Source: UMGS1071 sp045638545 (lineage in GTDB: Bacteria; Bacillota; Clostridia; Oscillospirales; Acutalibacteraceae). Taken from it: DNA of 17,298 bases. The notes beneath the pieces are model-generated. The model saw nothing but the letters and a program-made list of their open reading frames with translations. It did not search any database and was not told the DNA's origin. A program made the position numbers and the translations under genes. Shown here one piece after another: positions 1 to 5,477 of this stretch. The stretch is from the NCBI GenBank assembly GCA_045638545.1, contig JAZUBL010000060.1, forward strand, positions 1 through 17,298, given 5' to 3'. Positions within the stretch are counted from its first letter, which is position 1. Each line of letters opens with the position of its first letter.

Positions 1-1
1 C

Positions 2-1459
2 CACAGCACTTTTATGGCAGCGGCGGCAGACTGCCGCGGCAAGCGTGCTCTGTGGGAAGAAAAACAGCGCCAGACAGCAGAGCAGGCGGCTGTTCTGTTC
101 GGCATGGAGATCGATCTGGAATTACTGGTATCCCGGACGGAGGAAGAGACAGCAAAACTGAACGCACAGCAGCAGACAGTAACGGAACAGATGGTACAGC
201 TTCAGCAGCAGAAGGCAGAGCGGGATAAACAATCGGTCCGGGCAGAAAAGCTGGCAGCACTCATCGTTACAGTGCAGCAACAGATCACAGAAGGGGAAGC
301 AGACGTATCTGTGCTGAAAACAGCGTACAGCACCGCCTGCGGCAAACTGGAAACACTTTCCCAGTCGCTTTCCTATGAAAATCAGAAACAGGCAGCAGCA
401 GCACTGGAACAGCAGAAAACACAGCGTGATGCGAAAAAGACACAGCTGGAAACAGCAAAGCAGGCTCACCTGGAAGGACAGCAGCAGGCAGAAAATCTGC
501 GGGCGGTGCTTGCAGAAAAACAAGCCGCTTTGCCGGAGGTAACTGCCGCTGCAGCAGAAGCCCGTGAAAAGCTGAAAGCTGGCGCAGCAGAGGCTGGATT
601 TGCCTCTGCAGATGAATATAAAGCAGCCCTTGCCGGTGCAGAAACATTGGACAGCAAAAAGAAAAAGGCGGAAGAATATCGCAATGCCTGCATGTTAGTT
701 GAAAGCGACTGCAAACGCCTGGCAGAAGAAACTGCCGGCAAAGCGGTAATTGACATGCAGGCAATGCAGGAGGAGAAAGCAGCCCTTACAGCAGAAGGAC
801 AGGCCATAGATGAGAAGCTGCAGATCTTGTACAGTCGTCTGCACAGCAACAGAGAAATTCTGCAGCAGATGCAGCAGACAGAAAAAACGCTGGGCAGGCA
901 GCGCGGCGATGCCATGGTGATGGAGCATCTCTCCAAAACAGCCAATGGTATGCTGAAAGATAAACAGAAAATCACCTTTGAGCAGTATATTCAGGCATTC
1001 TATTTCCGCCGGATTATAGACGCTGCAAACCAGCGGCTTTCTATTATGACAAGCGGCCGGTACTATCTGGAGCGCCGCGAAACAGCCCAGGATAAGCAGA
1101 AACAGTTTGCCCTTGACCTGGACGTGCTGGATAATTACACCGGTAAGGTGCGTGCTGTCGATACCCTTTCCGGCGGTGAATCTTTCAAAGCGGCGCTTTC
1201 TATGGCGCTGGGCTTGCTGGATGTTGTGCAGGCTATGGCCGGCGGCGTGGAAATTGACACTGTCTTTATTGATGAAGGCTTTGGTTCCCTCGACAGCGAA
1301 TCGCTGGAGCAGACGCTTCAGGTGCTGGACAGACTGACAGACGGCAATCGTCTGGTGGGTATCATCTCTCATGTCAGCGAGCTGAAAGAGCGGATCGATC
1401 AGAAGATCCTTGTGACAAAGAGCCGTTCCGGCAGCAAGATCCGCATGATAACAGAATAA
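2..1459 (+). CDS. sbcC: Exonuclease subunit SbcC, C-terminal half (5' end outside window)
   Basis: ATPase subunit of the SbcCD (Mre11-Rad50-like) nuclease, which cuts DNA hairpins and processes double-strand ends. The reading frame is open from base 2 with no stop, so the gene begins upstream; the ATG at 14 is an internal methionine. What is present is a long Gln/Ala/Glu-rich coiled coil (about bases 14-950), then the C-terminal ABC ATPase lobe: the signature LSGGES at 1166-1183, Walker B VFIDEG with catalytic Asp-Glu at 1271-1276, the D-loop GSLDSES just after it, and the H-loop histidine (ISHVSEL) near 1364-1380. The N-terminal Walker A lobe and the CxxC zinc hook are not visible and should lie upstream; no CxxC occurs in this part. 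Its sbcD partner would also be upstream. The ATPase lobe is unambiguous; only the total length is unknown. Confidence 0.95.
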   Translation, partial: HSTFMAAAADCRGKRALWEEKQRQTAEQAAVLFGMEIDLELLVSRTEEETAKLNAQQQTVTEQMVQLQQQKAERDKQSVRAEKLAALIVTVQQQITEGEADVSVLKTAYSTACGKLETLSQSLSYENQKQAAAALEQQKTQRDAKKTQLETAKQAHLEGQQQAENLRAVLAEKQAALPEVTAAAAEAREKLKAGAAEAGFASADEYKAALAGAETLDSKKKKAEEYRNACMLVESDCKRLAEETAGKAVIDMQAMQEEKAALTAEGQAIDEKLQILYSRLHSNREILQQMQQTEKTLGRQRGDAMVMEHLSKTANGMLKDKQKITFEQYIQAFYFRRIIDAANQRLSIMTSGRYYLERRETAQDKQKQFALDLDVLDNYTGKVRAVDTLSGGESFKAALSMALGLLDVVQAMAGGVEIDTVFIDEGFGSLDSESLEQTLQVLDRLTDGNRLVGIISHVSELKERIDQKILVTKSRSGSKIRMITE

Positions 1460-1538
1460 ATGTATATTTATGTAAAATTTATGTAAAGAGACTGGTTCTA
1501 AGGGCCAAATCGTATAGTTTTATCGGTAGAAATTGTAA

Positions 1539-1577
1539 AAGATGCCATGCATACAAAAATGCAGGCATCTTTTTTTG
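1539..1577 (+). terminator. Rho-independent terminator after sbcC
   Basis: Arms AGATGCC (1540-1546) and GGCATCT (1564-1570) extend through TGCAT/ATGCA with one unpaired A on the left arm, around a short A-rich loop, followed by seven T. It separates sbcC from the next promoter. Confidence 0.85.
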
Positions 1578-1609
1578 TTACTTTTCTGCAAAAATGCGTT
1601 GGTAATTTG

Positions 1610-1638
1610 TTGCTTAAACATGAATTTTGTGTTAAAAT
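1610..1638 (+). promoter_or_regulatory. Sigma-A promoter of the DUF1538-PII unit (extended -10)
   Basis: The -10 TAAAAT is at 1633-1638, with an extended -10 TG at 1630-1631. A poor -35, TTGCTT (1610-1615), lies 17 bp upstream. The extended -10 may compensate for the weak -35. The predicted start is near 1645, giving a leader of about 60 nt that carries an inverted repeat (1662-1680). Confidence 0.55.
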
Positions 1639-1661
1639 TAACAACGTATACTGCTAATCTA

Positions 1662-1680
1662 TGAAAACGTCATGTTTTCA
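1662..1680. repeat. Perfect 7-5-7 inverted repeat in the leader of the DUF1538-PII unit
   Basis: TGAAAAC (1662-1668) and GTTTTCA (1674-1680) are exact inverted copies around a 5-nt spacer. The repeat lies just downstream of the predicted transcription start and 10 nt before the ribosome site. It could be an operator or an RNA hairpin; the sequence does not decide between them. Confidence 0.5.
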
Positions 1681-1692
1681 AATTTATGAAAG

Positions 1693-1698
1693 AAGGGA
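1693..1698 (+). promoter_or_regulatory. Ribosome binding site that sets the DUF1538 start at 1706
   Basis: AAGGGA lies 7 nt before the ATG at 1706. The in-frame ATG 45 bases upstream (1661) has no such site and falls inside the leader inverted repeat, so it was rejected as the start. Confidence 0.75.
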
Positions 1699-1705
1699 AG
1701 GTTGC

Positions 1706-3232
1706 ATGAATCAAATTTTAAAAGAGAAGATCAAGGAATCGTTAGCAGCGGTTCTGCCGGTAACGGTGATTGTGTTGTTGATCAACATTTTCCTGGTTCC
1801 AATGCCGGTTGGAACACTGATGATGTTCCTGATCGGTGCGCTGATGTTGATTGTCGGCATGGGTCTCTTTACTCTTGGTGTTGATATTTCTATGATGCCA
1901 ATGGGTGACGGTGTTGGTGAGCAGTTATCAAAAACAAAAAAAGGATGGCTGGTAGCGATCATCTGCTTTGTGATCGGCGTGATTATCACCATTGCTGAGC
2001 CGGACCTGACGGTACTTGCCAATCAGATCTCCGCCATCCCGAATATGGTTCTAATTCTGACGGTAGCGTTAGGCGTAGGTATTTTCCTGGTAGTATCTTA
2101 CCTGAAAATTGTGTTCCGCATTCCGCTCCACATTGTATTGCTGGTATGCTACGTAGCAGTATTTGTACTGGCATTCTTTGTACCGGGCAACTTCCTCTCC
2201 GTAGCGTTTGACTCCGGCGGCGTTACAACAGGTCCAATTACCGTTCCGTTTATCATGGCGCTTGGTGTTGGTCTGGCTTCTCTCCGCGGCGATAAGCGTT
2301 CCGAAGAAGACAGCTTCGGTCTCATCTCTCTGGCCAGCGTCGGTCCGATTCTGGCAGTTCTTATTCTTGGTATTCTGTTTAACGCACAGGATTCCGCAGT
2401 AGAAACAGCAGAGCTTCTCAAGGTAGAATCTCTGCAGCAGGCATGCCTGTTCTTCGTTTATGATCTTCCGCACTATCTGATGGAAGTTGCGATTGCGCTG
2501 GCACCTGTTATGGGTTTCTTCATTCTGTTCCAGCTGGTTACACGCAAGTTCCGTGTTCGTCAGCTGGCAAAGATGGGCATCGGTATTCTTTACACTTATG
2601 CAGGTCTTGTATTGTTCCTCACAGGCGTTAACGTTGGCTTTATGCCGGCTGGTCAGTTTATTGGTGCAGGTTTGGCGGCGCTGCCGTTCAACTGGATCAT
2701 CATCCCGATCGGTATGCTGGTTGGTTTCTTTATTGTAAAAGCAGAGCCGGCTGTTCACGTTCTCAACAAGCAGGTTGAAGAAATCACAGGCGGTACCATT
2801 TCCTCCAAGGTAATGTTCCTGACACTGTCCATCGGTGTTGCAACATCTGTTGGTCTGGCAATGGTTCGTGTACTTACAGGCATCTCCATCATGTGGTTTG
2901 TTCTGCCTGGTTATGCAATCGCACTGGGTCTTTCCTTTGTGGTTCCGCGTATTTTCTCCTCTGTTGCATTCGACTCCGGCGGCGTTGCATCCGGCCCAAT
3001 GACAGCAACATTCCTGTTGTCTCTGGCAATGGGTGCATCCGAAGCAGTTGGCGGCAATGTTATGACAGATGCATTTGGTGTTATTGCAATGGTTGCCATG
3101 ACTCCGCTTATCACCATTCAGGTTCTCGGTCTTATTTTCAAGATCAAGACAAGAGGTGCAGAGCAGACAAGAGATCGTGGTATTCTGCCTGATGACGATG
3201 ACATCATCGATTACGAGGGAGGTAACGCATGA
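1706..3232 (+). CDS. DUF1538 family multi-pass membrane protein, putative transporter
   Basis: A 508-residue inner-membrane protein with many hydrophobic helices, which I recognise as the DUF1538 family; substrate and mechanism are not known to me. It is internally duplicated. SVAFDSGGVTTGP at residues 165-177 recurs as SVAFDSGGVASGP at 419-431, exactly 254 residues (half the protein) later. An AEP motif at 97-99 recurs at 346-348, and an FG-containing helix (204-205) recurs at 457-458. Two homologous halves are typical of secondary transporters with inverted or pseudo-symmetric folds, so transport is a reasonable inference. The conserved Asp and glycines of each AFDSGG are the likeliest functional residues. 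The C-terminal tail is acidic (DDDD near 496-499). The stop overlaps the next gene's start as ATGA, implying translational coupling with the PII-like protein, a likely regulator. Start chosen from the ribosome site at 1693-1698. Confidence 0.85.
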   Translation: MNQILKEKIKESLAAVLPVTVIVLLINIFLVPMPVGTLMMFLIGALMLIVGMGLFTLGVDISMMPMGDGVGEQLSKTKKGWLVAIICFVIGVIITIAEPDLTVLANQISAIPNMVLILTVALGVGIFLVVSYLKIVFRIPLHIVLLVCYVAVFVLAFFVPGNFLSVAFDSGGVTTGPITVPFIMALGVGLASLRGDKRSEEDSFGLISLASVGPILAVLILGILFNAQDSAVETAELLKVESLQQACLFFVYDLPHYLMEVAIALAPVMGFFILFQLVTRKFRVRQLAKMGIGILYTYAGLVLFLTGVNVGFMPAGQFIGAGLAALPFNWIIIPIGMLVGFFIVKAEPAVHVLNKQVEEITGGTISSKVMFLTLSIGVATSVGLAMVRVLTGISIMWFVLPGYAIALGLSFVVPRIFSSVAFDSGGVASGPMTATFLLSLAMGASEAVGGNVMTDAFGVIAMVAMTPLITIQVLGLIFKIKTRGAEQTRDRGILPDDDDIIDYEGGNA

Positions 3233-3915
3233 ACCAGAACGAAATCAAACTGATGGTAACGATCGTACCTCGCGGCAACAGCGAACGCGTTGTGGAAATG
3301 TTTAAGAGAGATCATCTGGGTCTGCACTACGACTGCCTTGGTCTTGGTACAGCCAACTCAGAGATCCTTGACTACCTGGGTATTGGCGAAACAGAAAAAG
3401 ATGTTCTGTTCAGCCTGGTGCCTGCAGGTAAAGCACATAAAATTATGAACAATATCCACGCAGGCATGAACCTGAAACTGCCGGGAAGAGGCATTATCTT
3501 TGTAATGCCGCTGAACGCAGTGAGCAAGGCGATTGTCCGTACATTGGAAAATGATACCCGTGGATTTGATGATCAGGAGGAAGGTGAGTCTGAGGAAATG
3601 GAGAATGAGGCATTAAAGTACAGCATGGTCATGGCAATTATCAACCGTGGCCACACAGATACCGTAATGGATGCAGCGAAGGAAGCCGGCGCCCGCGGCG
3701 GTACCGTTATCCACGCAAGAGGTCTCGGTAATGAAGAGGCCGGTCATTTCTTCGGTATCACATTGCAGCCGGAAAAAGAGATCATTATGATCCTGGTGCA
3801 GCAGAAGAATAAGGTGCAGGTAATGCAGGCTATTACGAAAGCAGCAGGTATGCTGACTCCTGCGCACGGCATCGTGTTCTCCCTGCCGGTAGAAGGTTTC
3901 GCAGGTATTTCCTGA
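3229..3915 (+). CDS. Tandem-domain PII-like signal protein
   Basis: A 228-residue cytoplasmic protein with two PII-like (ferredoxin-like) domains, about residues 5-105 and 130-226, joined by an acidic linker (about 112-128, rich in Glu/Asp). Domain 2 has the recognisable PII stretch GARGGTVIHARG (154-165) and ends with TPAHGIVFSLPV. Domain 1 ends with the parallel LPGRGIIFVMPL (84-95) but lacks the GARGGT element. Ordinary GlnB/GlnK proteins are about 112 residues with one domain, so this is double length. The family's usual nucleotide-binding GDGK turn is absent from both domains, and I see no clear T-loop uridylylation tyrosine, so the ligand may differ from ATP/2-oxoglutarate. The start overlaps the DUF1538 stop by 4 bases, with GAGGGAGG upstream. 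By analogy with GlnK-AmtB it probably binds and gates the membrane protein; that is inference. Confidence 0.8.
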   Translation: MNQNEIKLMVTIVPRGNSERVVEMFKRDHLGLHYDCLGLGTANSEILDYLGIGETEKDVLFSLVPAGKAHKIMNNIHAGMNLKLPGRGIIFVMPLNAVSKAIVRTLENDTRGFDDQEEGESEEMENEALKYSMVMAIINRGHTDTVMDAAKEAGARGGTVIHARGLGNEEAGHFFGITLQPEKEIIMILVQQKNKVQVMQAITKAAGMLTPAHGIVFSLPVEGFAGIS

Positions 3916-3928
3916 TTTTATGCAAAAC

Positions 3929-3970
3929 AAAAAGCAGATGCGAATATTCGCACCTGCTTTTTTTATTTTT
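3929..3970. terminator. Terminator between convergent PII-like and MgtC-type genes
   Basis: AAAGCAG (3931-3937) pairs with CTGCTTT (3954-3960), enclosing the palindrome TGCGAATATTCGCA. A T-run follows on the plus strand, and A-rich sequence lies on the left, so it probably also ends minus-strand transcription leaving the gene at 4006. Confidence 0.85.
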
Positions 3971-4005
3971 GTCTCTGTCGGTTTTCCGGCGGAGACTTTT
4001 TACTT

Positions 4006-4692
4006 TTACGGTTCAAATTCAATGGAGATTACGTGGATTTCCGGATTGTCGAATAATGCGGTCAGTTTTCGCTCATAGTCGCGGTCAGCCAGCGTAACGT
4101 GCAGTTCCATTTTTCTTTTCTGCGGGTCGTCGGTGGATGACAGTTTCGTTTTGATAATGGAGCAGGACATTTCCTTCAGCGAATCACGAACGCGGTTCAG
4201 AGCGGGCTGTGTGCCTGCTATGTGGAGGTACGCGTTGATGGTCGAGTTGCGGCTGTTGAGGTGAATGCTGTGGAAGATCAGCTGGATCAGCAGGATCATA
4301 ACCGTGGAAGCGGAACCGATAAAGTACATGCCGGCGCCCAGTACCATACCTACGCCTACCGTTGTCCACAGGCCGGCTGCAGTGGTAACACCATTGATTT
4401 TAAAGCCGCGGATAAAGATGATGCCTGCACCCAGGAAACCGACGGCGGAAACGATACCGTTGGCAATACGGGATGGGTCCAGCTTAACGGATTCGTTAAT
4501 GAGAATATCGAAGAAGCCATATTTGGAAACAACCATCATCAGGGCTGCGCCGATGGAAACGATCATATGGGTTTTAAGGCCGGCGGATTTTACACGCCGC
4601 TGGCGCTCCAGGCCAATGAGACCGCCGCAGACAGCCGCCACAAAAATACGCAGTAAATATTCCAGTTGATCCCAGATTGGGATATCCAGCAT
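4006..4692 (-). CDS. MgtC/SapB family membrane protein
   Basis: A 228-residue protein with hydrophobic helices over about residues 10-29, 41-56, 78-96, 101-124 and 128-143. It shows the family's landmarks: GGLIGLERQRR (23-33), a GFLGAGIIF segment (85-93) and GVTTAAGLW (101-109). A soluble C-terminal region (about 150-228) resembles the ACT-like domain of long MgtC proteins. MgtC proteins are tied to magnesium limitation and to inhibition of the F-type ATPase in some pathogens; in commensals the role is unclear. I chose ATG 4692 because AGGTGA (4698-4703, minus strand) sits at good spacing before it. An in-frame GTG at 4701 lies inside that ribosome site. It lies downstream of rpsU on the same strand, but a terminator separates them. 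Confidence 0.88.
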   Translation of the reverse strand: MLDIPIWDQLEYLLRIFVAAVCGGLIGLERQRRVKSAGLKTHMIVSIGAALMMVVSKYGFFDILINESVKLDPSRIANGIVSAVGFLGAGIIFIRGFKINGVTTAAGLWTTVGVGMVLGAGMYFIGSASTVMILLIQLIFHSIHLNSRNSTINAYLHIAGTQPALNRVRDSLKEMSCSIIKTKLSSTDDPQKRKMELHVTLADRDYERKLTALFDNPEIHVISIEFEP

Positions 4693-4697
4693 GGCTG

Positions 4698-4703
4698 TCA
4701 CCT
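4698..4703 (-). promoter_or_regulatory. Ribosome binding site that sets the MgtC-family start
   Basis: On the minus strand AGGTGA lies 5 nt before the ATG at 4692 (8 nt from its AGG core). The alternative GTG start at 4701 would fall within it. Confidence 0.6.
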
Positions 4704-4725
4704 GCCTTTCTGTAATTTCCTTTTT

Positions 4726-4752
4726 ATTTTACAGGTTTTTTTCATGTGACAA
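4726..4752 (-). promoter_or_regulatory. Possible promoter for the MgtC-family gene
   Basis: On the minus strand, TTGTCA (4747-4752) and TAAAAT (4726-4731) are separated by only 15 bp, which is short for sigma-A. A promoter is expected in this stretch because a terminator at 4803-4836 isolates the gene from rpsU, but the exact site is uncertain. Confidence 0.3.
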
Positions 4753-4802
4753 GATTTTATCTGTGTTTTTATAAAATTTAACATAGAGATAAAAAAGGCA
4801 GC

Positions 4803-4836
4803 AAAAAAAGCAGGCACGAATGCCTGCTTCTTTTTT
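4803..4836 (-). terminator. Terminator after rpsU
   Basis: GCAGGCA and TGCCTGC arms (about 4809-4827) enclose a tiny loop. On the minus strand, the direction of rpsU, the hairpin is followed by a run of T; A/T tracts on both sides suggest that it can act in both directions. Confidence 0.85.
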
Positions 4837-4853
4837 GTCCGTTACAGCAAGAA

Positions 4854-5030
4854 TTACTTGTACTTGCGCTTACGAGCTGCTTCAGACTTCTTCTTGCGCT
4901 TTACAGAAGGCTTTTCGTAAGCTTCTCTCTTACGAACCTCTGCAATAACACCAGCTCTAGCACACTGCTTCTTAAATCTTCTCAGAGCGCTGTCCAGAGA
5001 CTCGTTATCTTTGATTCTGATTTCTGCCAT
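4854..5030 (-). CDS. rpsU: 30S ribosomal protein S21
   Basis: A 58-residue, strongly basic protein beginning MAEIRIKDNESLDSALRRFK and ending RKRKYK, the standard bacterial S21 sequence at full length. S21 binds the 30S platform near the anti-Shine-Dalgarno end of 16S rRNA and assists initiation. The start has a purine-rich ribosome site (GGAGGGGAGGG, minus strand, 5038-5048) ending 7 nt before the ATG. It has its own consensus promoter (5094-5122) and terminator (4803-4836), so it is a single-gene unit. The roughly 57-nt leader contains a C-tract that could pair with the ribosome site. In other Clostridia and Bacilli rpsU often lies near yqeY and dnaG; here it is next to a tRNA gene instead. 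Confidence 0.97.
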   Translation of the reverse strand: MAEIRIKDNESLDSALRRFKKQCARAGVIAEVRKREAYEKPSVKRKKKSEAARKRKYK

Positions 5031-5093
5031 TTATTTTCCCTCCCCTCCGCCGCCACAAGACGGGGGTAATTAATCGATTACGATACAGCAAAT

Positions 5094-5122
5094 ATTATAA
5101 CCAGTTTAAAGAACGGTGTCAA
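5094..5122 (-). promoter_or_regulatory. Perfect consensus sigma-A promoter of rpsU
   Basis: Read on the minus strand, TTGACA (5117-5122) and TATAAT (5094-5099) are separated by exactly 17 bp. Both hexamers match consensus completely, which fits a highly expressed ribosomal protein gene. Predicted start near 5087. Confidence 0.9.
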
Positions 5123-5190
5123 GCGTTTTCGGAAGAATTCTTTTAGAAATATCAGGATTCTGTTTTTTTTATATTTTTTTAAAAATAGTG

Positions 5191-5219
5191 TTGACTTTTT
5201 GTAAGAGCTATGATAAGAT
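5191..5219 (+). promoter_or_regulatory. Sigma-A promoter of tRNA-Trp with A/T-rich upstream element
   Basis: TTGACT (5191-5196), a 17-bp spacer, and TAAGAT (5214-5219) with an extended -10 TG at 5211-5212. Immediately upstream, 5162-5186 is almost purely T and A tracts, like the UP elements of stable-RNA promoters. The tRNA begins about 12 nt after the predicted start. Confidence 0.8.
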
Positions 5220-5237
5220 AGCATTCGTTGAGGACAT

Positions 5238-5313
5238 AGGGGTATAGCTCAGTTGGTAGAGCAGTGGTCTCCAAAACCACGTGCCGTGGGTTCAAATCCT
5301 ACTGCCCCTGCCA
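5238..5313 (+). tRNA. trnW: tRNA-Trp (anticodon CCA), CCA end encoded
   Basis: A 76-nt cloverleaf. Acceptor stem AGGGGTA pairs with TGCCCCT (one T-G pair), with discriminator G and an encoded CCA (5311-5313). The D-arm contains AGCTCAGTTGGTAGAGC. The anticodon stem GTGGT/ACCAC encloses the loop CTCCAAA, so the anticodon is CCA (Trp). The T-arm is GTGGG-TTCAAAT-CCTAC. The loop has A36-A37-A38, the context recognised by MiaA, whose gene lies in this window. It is a single tRNA unit with its own promoter and terminator. Confidence 0.97.
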
Positions 5314-5317
5314 AAAC

Positions 5318-5347
5318 AAGGACACGCCGCAGCGCGTGTCCTTTTTC
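5318..5347 (+). terminator. Terminator of tRNA-Trp
   Basis: GGACACGC (5320-5327) and GCGTGTCC (5334-5341) form an 8-bp GC-rich stem with a 6-nt loop, followed by TTTTTCTTT. It starts 7 nt after the tRNA CCA end. Confidence 0.9.
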
Positions 5348-5360
5348 TTTGTTTATAAAT

Positions 5361-5385
5361 CTTCGCTGCTTTTTTGCGGCGTAAG
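5361..5385. repeat. Hairpin between the two terminators downstream of tRNA-Trp
   Basis: CGCTGC (5364-5369) pairs with GCGGCG (5376-5381, one T-G pair) around a T6 loop, and CTT/AAG extends the stem past one unpaired T. No T-run follows it, so it is not an obvious terminator. Confidence 0.4.
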
Positions 5386-5394
5386 CATCAAATT

Positions 5395-5428
5395 GAAAAA
5401 AGCACTTCTTCGGAGGTGCTTTTTTTCG
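5395..5428 (+). terminator. Hairpin terminator with UUCG tetraloop upstream of yqeG
   Basis: AGCACTTC (5401-5408) pairs with GAGGTGCT (5413-5420, one T-G pair), closing a C(TTCG)G tetraloop, an unusually stable RNA fold. It is flanked by six A and seven or more T. It is a second terminator about 75 bp beyond that of the tRNA, insulating yqeG from upstream transcription. Confidence 0.8.
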
Positions 5429-5438
5429 CTTTATGATG

Positions 5439-5444
5439 TATAAT
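5439..5444 (+). promoter_or_regulatory. Candidate -10 of the yqeG promoter
   Basis: A perfect TATAAT 34 bp before the yqeG ATG. The matching -35 position (5416-5421, GTGCTT) is poor and lies in the 3' arm of the preceding terminator. It falls downstream of the ATG at 5433, which supports the later start at 5478. Confidence 0.4.
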
Positions 5445-5461
5445 CAGAATATCAAGTTTTT

Positions 5462-5470
5462 GGGGAGGTG
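5462..5470 (+). promoter_or_regulatory. Ribosome binding site that sets the yqeG start
   Basis: GGGGAGGTG at a 7-nt distance from the ATG at 5478. The upstream in-frame ATG (5433) has only T-rich terminator sequence before it. Confidence 0.8.
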
Positions 5471-5477
5471 GGCGCTT

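Noticed and set aside
1661..1705. 15-codon N-terminal extension of the DUF1538 protein
   Set aside because: The ATG at 1661 has no ribosome site and overlaps the leader inverted repeat; the ATG at 1706 has AAGGGA at good spacing.
2069..2758. Open minus-strand frame of 229 codons opposite the DUF1538 gene
   Set aside because: Asn/Gln/Cys/Arg-rich antisense translation with no motif or ribosome site, while the plus strand is a clear membrane protein.
4693..4802. Magnesium (M-box) or other riboswitch upstream of the MgtC-family gene
   Set aside because: Only about 110 nt lie between the rpsU terminator and the start, all AT-rich with no long structured elements or internal terminator.
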